From Billgrantia azerbaijanica (lineage in GTDB: Bacteria; Pseudomonadota; Gammaproteobacteria; Pseudomonadales; Halomonadaceae), in the NCBI GenBank assembly GCA_004551485.1, contig SBLD01000004.1:62001-126000 (forward strand): a stretch of DNA of 64,000 nt, given 5' to 3'. Positions 11,861 through 20,467 of the stretch are shown in pieces. The position numbers were made by a program, and so were the translations under genes. The stretch's first letter is position 1. Each line of letters begins with the position of its first letter. The notes below the pieces were generated by a model. That model saw nothing but the letters and a program-made list of their open reading frames with translations, was not told the DNA's origin and did not search any database.

Positions 11861-11941
11861 GCCTGCCGCGGCCCCACGCCAGCGGCTGCGGAAAACCGAC
11901 CGGCGCCGGCCGGGCAACGGGAGATCAAGACGGTGGGAACG

Positions 11942-12121
11942 ATGGACATGTCGCTGACGGCCGGGCCGGAGCAGGCCCTGCCGCCGCGCGAGCGTGAGGA
12001 AGGGGCCTGGCTCCCCCAGCAGCAGGCACCGTCCGAGCGCCTTTCCCGGGGCATCACCTTCCGCCTGGCCGGCGCCCTCGACGCCGAGCGGCTGGTGGCG
12101 GCGCTGCGACCGGACCGCTGA
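11942..12121 (+). pseudogene. Relic of an NRPS condensation-domain gene (N-terminal stub)
   Basis: A short open frame (GTG 11933, ATG 11942) encodes about 59 residues including EEGAWLPQQQAPSERLSRG and ITFRLAGALDAERLVAAL. This matches the start of condensation-type domains and lines up with residues about 21-64 of the NRPS protein at 34242 (EQRMWLLQQQYPE..., ALTYRLVGRPDVDPLNAAV). It stops 10 bp before the ATPase gene. The rest of the domain is gone, so I read it as the remaining 5' end of a deleted paralogue. The initiation region is intact, so a small peptide could still be made and could couple translation to the ATPase. Confidence 0.65.
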
Positions 12122-12131
12122 GGCCACCGCC

Positions 12132-13022
12132 ATGACCGCGCTTGAAGCACTCGACGTCGTAGCGCCCGCCCGCCTGCAGGCGGAGGGCCTGAGCCTTGGC
12201 TACGGACAGCACATCATCTGCCGGGACCTTTCGGTGCGCATTCCCGATGGCCGGTTCACGGCCATCGTCGGCCCCAACGGCTGCGGCAAGTCGACCCTGC
12301 TGCGCAGCTTGTGCCGGCTCATGCCGCCGTTGGCCGGGCGGGTCTGCCTGGACGGTAAGGACATCCACCGCTTGCCCACGCGCCAGCTAGCCCGGCAGAT
12401 GGGGCTGCTGCCGCAAAGCTCCCAGGCGCCGTCCGGCATTACCGTCGTCGACCTGGTGGCGCGTGGACGCTATCCGCACCAGGCCCTATTCCGTCAATGG
12501 AGCGACGAGGACGCCGCGGCCGTCAGCCAAGCCATGGCAGCGACAGGTGTGGCGGAGCTGTCCGAACAGGAGGTCGACCAGCTGTCGGGCGGGCAGCGCC
12601 AGCGGGTGTGGGTGGCCATGGTCCTGGCGCAGCAGACCCCGCTGCTGCTGCTCGACGAGCCGACGACGTTCCTGGACATCGCTCACCAGATCGACCTCCT
12701 GGAGTTGTTCCGAGCCCTTAACCGGGCCGCCGACCATACCCTCGTCGCCGTCCTCCACGACCTCAACCAGGCCTGCCGATATGCCGATCACCTGATCGTC
12801 ATGGCCAACGGGGGCATCGTCGCCGAAGGGGACCCGGCGACACTGATGACCGTGGAGTTGGTGTCGGAGGTTTTCGCGCTGGACTGCGTGATCATCGAAG
12901 ACCCCGTGAGCCACACGCCTCTGATGATCCCCCGCGGCCGGTCCGCGCAGACGCACCCCCCGGAGACCCCCTCGTCTCTTTGGCCCCCCACCCTGAAAGG
13001 GAGAGAGCATGTGGACAAGTGA
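12132..13022 (+). CDS. fepC: Ferric siderophore ABC transporter ATPase, FepC-like
   Basis: This 296-residue cytoplasmic ATPase has Walker A GPNGCGKST, signature LSGGQRQRVWVAMVLAQ, Walker B LLLLDEP and switch-His VLHDLNQ, all typical of the FepC/FecE family. It energises the FepD/FepG-like pair encoded at 7357-9512. ATG 12132 was chosen because the frame upstream is an out-of-frame reading of the condensation relic. A Pro-rich tail of about 40 residues extends past the usual end of the family and overlaps the next gene by 14 bases, which may reflect joining of the two genes during cluster assembly. Confidence 0.92.
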   Translation: MTALEALDVVAPARLQAEGLSLGYGQHIICRDLSVRIPDGRFTAIVGPNGCGKSTLLRSLCRLMPPLAGRVCLDGKDIHRLPTRQLARQMGLLPQSSQAPSGITVVDLVARGRYPHQALFRQWSDEDAAAVSQAMAATGVAELSEQEVDQLSGGQRQRVWVAMVLAQQTPLLLLDEPTTFLDIAHQIDLLELFRALNRAADHTLVAVLHDLNQACRYADHLIVMANGGIVAEGDPATLMTVELVSEVFALDCVIIEDPVSHTPLMIPRGRSAQTHPPETPSSLWPPTLKGREHVDK

Positions 13023-14253
13023 TCTCGCGGGCGGCCCGGACAAGATGCCGTTCTGTCTGAAACCGCTGATGTTCCAGTCCTTCGTTTGTACTATGGCGAT
13101 CATGACCTTTGCGGCCCTGGCCGGACCGATCGGCCGCAGCCTGGGGTTGGCGCCGTGGCACATGGGGATAGCAGTCACGGCGGGAGGAATCGCCTGGATC
13201 CTGACCGCGCGGGTGTGGGGCGGCGCCAGCGACCGCCACGGGAGGCGGCCGGTGCTGCTCGCCGGCCTGGGCGGGTTCGCGGTCTCCTACGCCGGGCTGT
13301 GCCTGGTCACCGCACTGGCGCTGGAGGACGGCATGCCCGCGCTGATGGCGCTTGCTGGGCTGATCGCTGGGCGCACTTTGGCCGGCGCCTTCTTTGCCGC
13401 CGTGCCGACCGCCGGCGCGGCGATGATCGCCGACCATGTGCCGCCTGCCCGGCGCGCCTCGGCCATGGCGGCGCTCGGCATGGCGAGCGCGTCCGCCATG
13501 GTCATCGGCCCGGCCGTGGCTGGCCTGGTCGCGTCCTACGATCTGGTGTTGCCGTTGCTGGTGGCCGCTGCGTTGCCGGTAGTGGCCTTCGGTACCTCCT
13601 GGTGGTTGCTGCCACGTACCGGGCAGCCGCATCGGTCGGCCGGCCTACAGTCGCCGCCACGCCTGACCGATCGGCGGCTGCGGCGGCCGGTGATCCTGGC
13701 GTTCGTCGGCATGTTCGCCGTCGCGACCGCCCAGATGGTGGTCGGCTTCTACGCCATCGACCGGCTGGGTCTGGCGCCGCAGGAGGGCGCTCGGGTCGCG
13801 GGTATCGCCCTGACCTGTGTCGGCATCGCCTTGATGCTTGCCCTGGGCATGGTTCGCTTCCTCCGCTGGTCGCCGGAAGTTCTGATCCGCTTCGGCGCGG
13901 CACTTGCCGGCCTGGCTTTTCTGGGCGCCGTTCTCGCCGACACGCCCCTCCTGCTGTACCTATGCTATTTCCTGTCCGCGGCCGGCATGGGACTGTTGTG
14001 GCCGTCCATTTCGGCGATGGCCGCCAATGCGGTGGAACCGCACGAACAGGGAACCGCCGCCGGCACCGTCAGCGCCGCCCAGGGACTGGGAACTGTGCTC
14101 GGGCCGTTGCTGGGTACCTTGATCTATGCCGTTGATGTGACGGCCCCCTATATGTTGATAGCGGTGTTGCTGTTAGCGCTGGTCCATGGAGACGCAAGCC
14201 GGACCGCCGAAGTCAGAGAAAGCATTGATGACGCGCCCACACCAGGGGAGTGA
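13009..14253 (+). CDS. MFS transporter, probable siderophore exporter
   Basis: The protein has 414 residues and 12 predicted membrane helices. Loop 2-3 carries the MFS motif (GGASDRHGRRPVLLAG). A second-half helix contains GMGLLWPSISAMAANAV with the drug/proton-antiporter style repeat. ATG 13009 follows AAAGGGAGAGAGC and overlaps the ATPase gene by 14 bases, so it belongs to the uptake operon. EntS-type exporters often lie inside catecholate siderophore loci, so export of the apo-siderophore is the simplest role. Import or drug efflux remains possible from sequence alone. It is the last intact gene before the sulfotransferase stub. Confidence 0.8.
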   Translation: MWTSDLAGGPDKMPFCLKPLMFQSFVCTMAIMTFAALAGPIGRSLGLAPWHMGIAVTAGGIAWILTARVWGGASDRHGRRPVLLAGLGGFAVSYAGLCLVTALALEDGMPALMALAGLIAGRTLAGAFFAAVPTAGAAMIADHVPPARRASAMAALGMASASAMVIGPAVAGLVASYDLVLPLLVAAALPVVAFGTSWWLLPRTGQPHRSAGLQSPPRLTDRRLRRPVILAFVGMFAVATAQMVVGFYAIDRLGLAPQEGARVAGIALTCVGIALMLALGMVRFLRWSPEVLIRFGAALAGLAFLGAVLADTPLLLYLCYFLSAAGMGLLWPSISAMAANAVEPHEQGTAAGTVSAAQGLGTVLGPLLGTLIYAVDVTAPYMLIAVLLLALVHGDASRTAEVRESIDDAPTPGE

Positions 14254-14274
14254 CGCCTACTTGCGTTGAGTTCA

Positions 14275-14805
14275 ATGCATCGTTTCTTGGAAGGTTGGTT
14301 CTTCGAAGCCGGCAGCATTACGCTTGCTGAGTACGCACGATACGTTCTAGCTCAGGGTCCAGGCTGGTGGGGCCACGCTGCCTCGTGGTGGCGGCAGCGG
14401 GAACGATCGGATGTGCTAATGGTGACGTTTGAACAGATGAAAGCCGACCTGCCAGGAGTGGTAGATCAGGTAGCGGATTTCATCGACCCGAGGTTCGGTG
14501 CAGAGGCGCGCGAGATGGCCACGAGGCAGGCGAGCTTCGATTTCATGAAGCGTTTTGAGCGACAGTTCGACGACCACCTCGTCCGCGCGCGTCGAGACGC
14601 TGCCTGCGGCCTGCCATTTGGGGGTGCTGCGAGCAAAGTTGCGGATGGCGGTCGCACGGTTGATGGCACTGTGACGCTGCCTAAGGACTTGCGCGCCGCC
14701 TTCAATGCACGGTGGCGTGAAACAATGGAGTCAGAATTCGGACTGGCGTCCTACTCGGAGTTCGCCAAGGCCGTGGATGCACGGGGCGTACCGGCAGTAG
14801 AGTGA
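14275..14805 (+). pseudogene. Truncated sulfotransferase (C-terminal part)
   Basis: A 176-residue frame matches only the C-terminal half of PAPS-dependent sulfotransferases: W(W)RQRERSDVLMVTFEQMKAD, LPGVVDQVADFID, then ASFDFMK. The usual length is about 280-330 residues. The N-terminal 5'-phosphosulfate loop (PKSGTTW-type) is missing. No ribosome site precedes the ATG or the in-frame TTG at 14266. Base composition is visibly less GC-rich than the siderophore genes beside it. The break falls directly after the MFS stop codon, suggesting that the siderophore block was joined into, or deleted part of, an older sulfotransferase gene. Confidence 0.65.
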
Positions 14806-14952
14806 CATTGCGCTGAACGTCTTCACCGGACACCTTGCCGGAAGCTAGTGGATCGAGTCTAACACCTGGTGCCCGCTGATCTTCTCTCCAACACTCATCC
14901 GGTCGGTAGTCGAGCCACCCGAGATTGATGCCCTGCGCGGGCGGTGAAGGCT

Positions 14953-14982
14953 GCCGTCTCCGGGGCGCGCCCCGGAGACGGC
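14953..14982. repeat. Perfect 30-bp palindrome
   Basis: The sequence reads identically on both strands: 14-bp arms GCCGTCTCCGGGGC with a two-base centre. With almost no loop it is more a cruciform or protein-binding dyad than an ordinary terminator, and no T run follows on either side. Confidence 0.85.
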
Positions 14983-15134
14983 TGCGTCTGTCAAGCGGGC
15001 TGCGAACTGGTCCGGCAGCGGCCTGGTGCCGATAATGATCCGATTCGAGCTTAGATGACCTGTCAAGTGGTCCAAGGGATGGGGTCCACTTCAGAGTGGA
15101 GGGAGTTCTGATTGTGGAAGGGTAAAATCAGATG

Positions 15135-15168
15135 GTGAAGGCAGCGTGGATATCCGCGCTGCCTTCAC
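15135..15168 (-). terminator. Intrinsic terminator of the methyltransferase gene
   Basis: A 12-bp perfect stem (GTGAAGGCAGCG / CGCTGCCTTCAC) around a GGATATCC core begins 27 bp past the methyltransferase stop. On the minus strand it is followed by a short T-rich run. Confidence 0.75.
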
Positions 15169-15194
15169 TTCTTTCGCTCGGCAATGAAGGCGTG

Positions 15195-16226
15195 TCAGGT
15201 CGCTGGTTCCCCATTGATGACTCCGTGGCGAAACTCGAGAATCCTGAGCGGCGTGTTGGTGGGTGTGGTGCTGATGCACTCGAAACCTTCTTTGGCGAGC
15301 AGCTGACAGAATTCTTCCCGCGTTCGTTCTCGCCCGCCAAGCAACAGCATCATGACCATGTCCTGCGAGGATTTGCCAGTGTTCGCCTGGGTGCGCTCCA
15401 GCATCATGTCTATGATGAAAAGCCGGGCTTGTGTCCGCATGGCGGCACGTGCCTTCTCCAACACCTGGCTGATTGCTGCATCATCGAAGTCATGGAATAC
15501 CCTGCTGAAAACATAGGCGTCACCGCCCGGCGGAAGGGATTCGAAGAAAGAGCCATACTCTACTATCGCGCGCTGGTTTCGAATCATGTCGGTCATGTCG
15601 GGGTGGAAGTCATCATTCGTGCGCGGCAGTTCGAACAATATACCCTTCGTGCCGGGGTTTCTCTTCAATACCTGCGCAAGAAAGTAGCCATCTCCCCCTC
15701 CCACGTCCACGATCGTCGTGCCTTCAGGAAAGTCCAGCTGTTGAGCGACGAGGCGCCCCATTCCCAAGGAGGCTGCACGCATTTCAGCGTCAAATCTCTT
15801 GCGAGCCATCTGATCCCGACTCAGATAGTCGAAGAAAGACCGACCGTGGGCCAGTTCGAAGGCAGGAGTGCCGCTGCGCAGTTGTTCGGTCAGGTGTGTC
15901 CACGCCTGCCAGTAAAGAGGGTGAAGCTCACACTCCACCCAGGGGTGGAGGGAGTTCGCGGACTCCGGCAAGAGGAACCGGGATACCTCGGTGAGTTCGT
16001 AACGAGCGGATTCGTCGCGTGCGAAAATATCCTCATTGACGAGGTGATCCATAAGTCGGGACAGCAAGCCTTCTTCAACGGCGGTGGAACGTGCGAGTTC
16101 GCTGGCGGATTGCGGTCCATGGCTGAGATGAGAGGGTATGTTGAGCTCTACCGCTGTGTGAATGCACTGTGAGGTCCGGTAAGCCGATATCTGCTGCATG
16201 AGCTTCAGAGGCGGTCGGTCATCCAT
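15195..16226 (-). CDS. SAM-dependent O-methyltransferase (small-molecule type)
   Basis: The protein has 343 residues. An N-terminal helical dimerisation domain (about 1-150; SAYRTSQCIHTAVELNIPSHL) precedes a Rossmann fold with the SAM loop IVDVGGGDGYFLAQVLKRNP. The acidic LFELPRT strand end, SRVFHDFDD and a RLFIIDMML motif are characteristic of the plant-COMT/acetylserotonin-type family of hydroxyl methylases. The start at 16226 has GGGAGGAT in front; a longer frame to 16277 lacks one. It stands alone on the minus strand inside the siderophore locus. No methyl group is expected on a plain vibriobactin-type product, so it may tailor the siderophore (for example a catechol hydroxyl) or be a passenger. 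The substrate is unknown. Confidence 0.82.
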   Translation of the reverse strand: MDDRPPLKLMQQISAYRTSQCIHTAVELNIPSHLSHGPQSASELARSTAVEEGLLSRLMDHLVNEDIFARDESARYELTEVSRFLLPESANSLHPWVECELHPLYWQAWTHLTEQLRSGTPAFELAHGRSFFDYLSRDQMARKRFDAEMRAASLGMGRLVAQQLDFPEGTTIVDVGGGDGYFLAQVLKRNPGTKGILFELPRTNDDFHPDMTDMIRNQRAIVEYGSFFESLPPGGDAYVFSRVFHDFDDAAISQVLEKARAAMRTQARLFIIDMMLERTQANTGKSSQDMVMMLLLGGRERTREEFCQLLAKEGFECISTTPTNTPLRILEFRHGVINGEPAT

Positions 16227-16342
16227 GCCGCGATCCTCCCTGTTGTTCGAATGAAAGGGCTCGCCCCAATGGGGCAAGGCGCGTGCCTCGCATATCCCTC
16301 GATTCCATCGTTGTCATACCCACCCGACCGCATGCCCGGTGC

Positions 16343-16362
16343 GGCCCTTCTCGGGAAGGGCC
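16343..16362. other. Short perfect hairpin upstream of second uptake operon
   Basis: GGCCCTTC-TCGG-GAAGGGCC forms an 8-bp stem with a tetraloop between the divergent methyltransferase and ATPase genes. No T run follows. It may insulate the two promoters. Confidence 0.35.
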
Positions 16363-16414
16363 TGTAGGCGGACGTTCTTTCCGGATGATTCGTGAAAGCC
16401 TGTGTCATCCGTTA

Positions 16415-16437
16415 TTGATTGGTATTCGCATTAAATG
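16415..16437 (+). promoter_or_regulatory. Fur-like box of the second uptake operon
   Basis: TTGATTGGTATTCGCATTAA resembles a Fur site and lies 58-80 bp upstream of the ATPase ATG. A partial second copy (GGATGCGAATCAAG) follows at about 16452. TTGATT within it could be a -35 element. Confidence 0.5.
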
Positions 16438-16494
16438 CTACAGTCGGAACCGGATGCGAATCAAGTGCGCAGGCGAGGCTGGAAGGGAAGAGTC

Positions 16495-17268
16495 ATGCTA
16501 GTCGTTGAAGATCTGGCGGCATCCTATGGTAAGGATATGGTTTTGCAGCAGTTTTCTGCCCAGTTTCGGCAGGGGCAACTGACGGCTCTGGTCGGGGCCA
16601 ATGGCTGTGGCAAATCCACACTATTGAAAGCCATCATGGGCTTCCTGCCCGTCACGCGCGGCATGGTACGCATCGGCGGTCGTGAGGCATCGACACTGGG
16701 TCGTCGGGCGTTGGCCCGACGCATCGCCTATCTGCCGCAGGCCAATCACTGTCCGGACTATTTGACGCTGGGGGAACTGGTCAGGCTGGGTGGTTATGCG
16801 CGCTACTCGCTTCTGGGCGGGCCGAGCGAGAAGGACCGACGGCTGTTCTACGAGGCGCTGGAAACGGTCGGGTTGGTGGACATGGTCCACCGACCGGTCA
16901 ACTCGCTGTCGGGTGGCCAGCGTCAGCGCGCTTGGATCGCAATGGTACTGGCTCAGAATGCCGAGGTCGTGCTGATGGATGAGCCGGTCAACCATCTGGA
17001 TATCAAGTATCAGTATGCCGTGCTGGAACTGGTACGCTCACTGACCCTGAACCACGGCAAGACCGTCATTGCGGTTTTGCACGATCTGAACTTGGCTGCC
17101 GCTTTTGCCGATGAGGTGGTGATGCTCCGTGGCGGTCGGGTCGTGGCGGCAGGGAGCGTGGCGGAGACGATCACTGCCTCGACGGTGGCGCATGTCTTCG
17201 ACCTTCGGGCGGATGTGTTCAGACGCGATGGACGACTGGTTTGCTTGCCTCACGTTGCCGTCCAGTGA
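16495..17268 (+). CDS. Ferric siderophore ABC transporter ATPase (second set)
   Basis: This 257-residue ATPase of the FepC/FecE family has Walker A GANGCGKST, signature LSGGQRQRAWIAMVLAQ, Walker B VVLMDEP and switch VLHDLNL. ATG 16495 is preceded by GGAAGGGAAGAG. It is the first gene of a four-gene operon (ATPase, permease, permease, binding protein), the reverse order of the first set. The stop overlaps the next start (GTGA). This set is independent of the fepBDG-fepC genes and has its own Fur-like box. It may serve a different ferric chelate, such as a breakdown product or a xenosiderophore taken in by the second receptor. Confidence 0.92.
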   Translation: MLVVEDLAASYGKDMVLQQFSAQFRQGQLTALVGANGCGKSTLLKAIMGFLPVTRGMVRIGGREASTLGRRALARRIAYLPQANHCPDYLTLGELVRLGGYARYSLLGGPSEKDRRLFYEALETVGLVDMVHRPVNSLSGGQRQRAWIAMVLAQNAEVVLMDEPVNHLDIKYQYAVLELVRSLTLNHGKTVIAVLHDLNLAAAFADEVVMLRGGRVVAAGSVAETITASTVAHVFDLRADVFRRDGRLVCLPHVAVQ

Positions 17269-18293
17269 CTCCTGTCACGAGTCGACGGGGGGCTTGGTTC
17301 ACCGCCGGCGCATGCATGGTGTTGTGTGCCGCCCTGCTGGCTGAGTTCTGTCTCGGCGCGACCACCATCCCGGTGTCGGTAGTGGCCGATGCCCTGCTGA
17401 GCTTCGATCCGGACAACTACGACCATTACGTTGTGCTGTATCAGCGTCTGCCGCGCGTGCTCATCGCGCTTCATGCCGGCGCACTGATGGCCTGCGGTGG
17501 CTTGGTGCTGCAAGGACTGACTCGCAATCCGCTGGCTTCCCCTACGACGATGGGCATCAACGCCGGGGCGATGCTGTTCGTTCTGGCCGGTGCGTATTTC
17601 CTGAACCTCGGCATCGACGGGCGAGGGGCGGCGGCGTTGCTGGGAGGCATGTTCGGCTTTGCCACCTGCCTTGGCGTGGCACGTCTCGCGGGCCTGGTAC
17701 AGGATCAGGGCGGGCTGGCGCTGATCCTGTCGGGGGCGCTGACCTCGATGCTGCTCTTCGGTATCGCCAATGCCATCCTGCTGACCGATCCGACGCGGAG
17801 GACGGACTTCCTTGGCTGGGTATCGGGCAATATCAACCATGTATATGCCGACCAGTTGTTTCGTATCTGGTGGATAGGCTTGGCTGCGTTGGCGCTGCTG
17901 TGCGTGCTGGCCCGCCCGCTGACACTGATCATGCTGGGCACCGACAAGGCCGCATCGGCAGGGGTCAACGTGCGTTGGGTCAGGTGTCTGGCGCTGCTGG
18001 CGGTCGTCCTGGCGGCGAGCTCGTCCGTGGCGGTGTGCGGGCCCCTCGGCTTCGTGGGGTTGGTCGTGCCACATATCGTACGTCCCTTCGCCGGGGCCGA
18101 TCTGACGCGTAGCTTGCCCGGCGCGGCGCTGGTGGGGGCGACCGCTTGCCTGCTGGCCGATCTCATTGCCCGCCACGCCTTCCTGCCCGCCGTCGTGCAC
18201 ACCGGGTTGGTGCTGGATCTGGTTGGCGGTGTGGTCTTTGCACTGATCGTGCGCCGCTACTACCTGACTGCGGGCAGGCGGGCCTCGGGATGA
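17265..18293 (+). CDS. FecCD-family permease (second set, subunit 1)
   Basis: An inner-membrane permease of 342 residues. It starts at GTG 17265 inside the GTGA overlap with the ATPase stop; no better ATG is near. Family landmarks are QRLPRVLIALHAGALMACGG, NPLASPTTMGINAGA and GPLGFVGLVVPHIVRPF. It should pair with the following permease (ATGA overlap). Confidence 0.9.
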   Translation: MTPVTSRRGAWFTAGACMVLCAALLAEFCLGATTIPVSVVADALLSFDPDNYDHYVVLYQRLPRVLIALHAGALMACGGLVLQGLTRNPLASPTTMGINAGAMLFVLAGAYFLNLGIDGRGAAALLGGMFGFATCLGVARLAGLVQDQGGLALILSGALTSMLLFGIANAILLTDPTRRTDFLGWVSGNINHVYADQLFRIWWIGLAALALLCVLARPLTLIMLGTDKAASAGVNVRWVRCLALLAVVLAASSSVAVCGPLGFVGLVVPHIVRPFAGADLTRSLPGAALVGATACLLADLIARHAFLPAVVHTGLVLDLVGGVVFALIVRRYYLTAGRRASG

Positions 18294-19357
18294 GATGCGA
18301 ACGCGCCATCGACGGTCGCCCGGTCTTGCGCTTCACGAGCGGGCTTGAAATCGGGCTGGGCAACCTTGCCGCCGTGGCGGTTCTGACGGTGGCCGCCGTG
18401 GTGTTGACGACGCTGTCGCTGACTGTCGGCTTTGCGGACACGCGGGTGACCGACCTGGCCGCTGCCTGGCACGACGGGCAGGACTACGAGTTGCAGTTCG
18501 CGTTGCTGAACGTGCGCCTGCCTCGCATCGTGCTGGGCTTCATGGCGGGGTGGTGCCTCGCGTTGACGGGGGCGATGTTGCAATCGCTTTCGCAGAATCC
18601 GCTGGCCGATCCCGGACTCCTGGGGCTGAGTCAGGGATCGATGGTCACGATCCTGCTGCTGCTTCTGTTCGTGCCCTCGGCGCCCCTGGGACTGATACCG
18701 GTGGCGGCGGTCGTGGGCGGACTGGCGGTGGTGGCGCTGCTGGTTTGGCTGATGGGTGGCAGCACAGACGGCAACAGCGGTCTGACGCTGCTGCTGATGG
18801 GCATCGCCGTCGATACCATGCTGTCTTCGGTTTCGTCGATTCTGATTCTTTACGCACCGCCGGAGATTTCATTCGCTGTTTCCGCGTGGCTGGCCGGATC
18901 GCTGTTCCAGGCCAGTTGGGGCAGCATTGCCGCGCTGGTACCGTGGTTTACCCTGAGTTTGCCCGCGATCCTGCTGCTGGGACGGGCGATGCGCTGCTAT
19001 GACTTGGGCGATGACACGGCGATGGCTCTGGGCGTGCCCGTGACTTGGTCCAAGCCGTTGATTCTTTTCGTGGCGGTGCTGCTGACCTCGGCGGCGGTCA
19101 CCGCGGTGGGGCCGCTGGTCTTTCTGGGAGTGATGGCCCCGCATCTGGCGGGTTTCCTGTCGCGCTCGGCGGGGCGGGCGCGGCTGGTCCTGTCGGCCCT
19201 GACCGGTGGGCTGCTGGTCGTGGCCGCCGATACGCTGGTCCGTGCCACCACTAGTGACCTCGCCTTGCCGCTCGGGCTCAGCCTGACGCTGATCGGCGTG
19301 CCCCTGTTCATCCTGACCCTGCGTCTGCGGGCGCTGGCTACCCTGCGCTCTGAATGA
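18290..19357 (+). CDS. FecCD-family permease (second set, subunit 2)
   Basis: This 355-residue permease begins at ATG 18290, overlapping the previous stop by four bases; the longer open frame to 18146 is a shadow. It shows VRLPRIVLGFMAGWCLALTG, QNPLADPGLLGLSQGS and GPLVFLGVMAPHLAG. It is followed after 10 bp by the binding-protein gene, so all four parts of the importer are in one transcript. Confidence 0.9.
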   Translation: MRCERAIDGRPVLRFTSGLEIGLGNLAAVAVLTVAAVVLTTLSLTVGFADTRVTDLAAAWHDGQDYELQFALLNVRLPRIVLGFMAGWCLALTGAMLQSLSQNPLADPGLLGLSQGSMVTILLLLLFVPSAPLGLIPVAAVVGGLAVVALLVWLMGGSTDGNSGLTLLLMGIAVDTMLSSVSSILILYAPPEISFAVSAWLAGSLFQASWGSIAALVPWFTLSLPAILLLGRAMRCYDLGDDTAMALGVPVTWSKPLILFVAVLLTSAAVTAVGPLVFLGVMAPHLAGFLSRSAGRARLVLSALTGGLLVVAADTLVRATTSDLALPLGLSLTLIGVPLFILTLRLRALATLRSE

Positions 19358-19367
19358 GAGGCCGACC

Positions 19368-20357
19368 ATGCGACACTTGATTCTATCCACCCTGCAGCTC
19401 GTAGTGCTGACCACGGCGGTTACCGTCCCGCTGGCTTTCGCGGATGAGCGTGTCGTCATCGATGATGCCGAACGCAAAGTGACCGTGCCGGAGAGCCCGG
19501 AACGTATCGTGGTGTTGCACGAGCCGCTGCTGGGCGTGCCGATGGCGGACCTGGGCATCGTGCCGGTAGGCAGCTACGGCCGCGCCGATGACGGCGGCAG
19601 CCTGATGGCCGTCGACTTCTATCGCACGGTACTGGGCAAGGATGCGCCGGCGCCGAAGGGGATCGGTCCGGTTGGCGGGATCGACATCGAGAAACTTCGC
19701 GCCCTGCGCCCCGACCTGATCGTCTGCACCGAATACGATCTAGACAAGGCCAAGCGGTTCTCCGGCATCGCGCCCGTCTACGTTCAGAATAGCAGCACCG
19801 GGCGCATCCGCGGCTTTGAATCCGAGGCATCGCTGGCCCGACTGCTGGGCCGTGAAGCGGTATTCGACGAGCGCAAGGCGGAATATCAGCAGCGCCTGGC
19901 TCAGGTTCGTGAAAGCCTGCCCGAGGATCCTCACGGCAAGACCTATCTGGCGATCCTGTTGACCGATCAACTGAATGCCCTGGGCGAGATGTCCGGGGTC
20001 GTGCAGGCGGTCGAGGATCTGGGCTATACCAGACTGAAGCTGGAAAAGCAGGGGCTCGTCGGGTTGGGCTCGACGCTGCTGGTGCCGCTCAGCCCCGAAC
20101 TGGTTGGAAAGCTCGACCCCGATCTGCTCATCCTGATGAATAGCTATGCGGGGAAAAACCGTGACGAGGCGGGCATCCGCACCGATCTGGACCGCATTCT
20201 GCCGGGGTGGGAGCGGTTTCTGAAACCCGCGCGGGAAGGGCGGATCCTGTTCCTGGACTCCGTTTCGGTCACGACCCCTTCGATTGCCAGTGCCGAACAC
20301 ACGCTGGATGCGATCGCCGAATGGGTGGCGGATCGAGAGAGACGTGTCGAAAAATGA
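19368..20357 (+). CDS. Periplasmic iron-siderophore binding protein (second set)
   Basis: The protein has 329 residues with a signal peptide ending near LAFA-DERV (residues 1-25). The body has the class III layout: VTVPESPERIVVL, IDIEKLRALRPDLIVCTEYD, and a long linking helix. It differs clearly in sequence from the first binding protein, which suggests a distinct ligand. ATG 19368 follows GAGAGGCCGACC. It ends the operon; a hairpin with a long C run lies downstream. Confidence 0.88.
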   Translation: MRHLILSTLQLVVLTTAVTVPLAFADERVVIDDAERKVTVPESPERIVVLHEPLLGVPMADLGIVPVGSYGRADDGGSLMAVDFYRTVLGKDAPAPKGIGPVGGIDIEKLRALRPDLIVCTEYDLDKAKRFSGIAPVYVQNSSTGRIRGFESEASLARLLGREAVFDERKAEYQQRLAQVRESLPEDPHGKTYLAILLTDQLNALGEMSGVVQAVEDLGYTRLKLEKQGLVGLGSTLLVPLSPELVGKLDPDLLILMNSYAGKNRDEAGIRTDLDRILPGWERFLKPAREGRILFLDSVSVTTPSIASAEHTLDAIAEWVADRERRVEK

Positions 20358-20467
20358 GCCGAAATGGCGGTAACCGACGCAGTACGGGCGGGGTGCACAA
20401 GGGTAAGTCCATCTGACGATGCCTGGCCATGCTGCTCACGGGAGCACGTGAAGGTAGTCCCAGAGGA

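Larger units (their letters stand above)
14806..15194. other. Gene-free stretch after the sulfotransferase stub
   Basis: No convincing gene is visible in about 390 bp. It holds a perfect 30-bp palindrome (14953-14982), an imperfect inverted repeat AGTGGTCC/GGTCCACT (15066-15090) and the terminator of the minus-strand methyltransferase (15135-15168). It may be a junction scar, but I could not recognise insertion-sequence ends. Confidence 0.5.

Noticed and set aside
14845-15075. 76-residue minus-strand protein
   Set aside because: No ribosome site or family signal, and the 30-bp palindrome lies within it.
14806-15194. Insertion-sequence end
   Set aside because: AGTGGTCC...GGTCCACT inverted repeats hinted at one, but there is no transposase fragment, no target duplication and no recognised terminal sequence.
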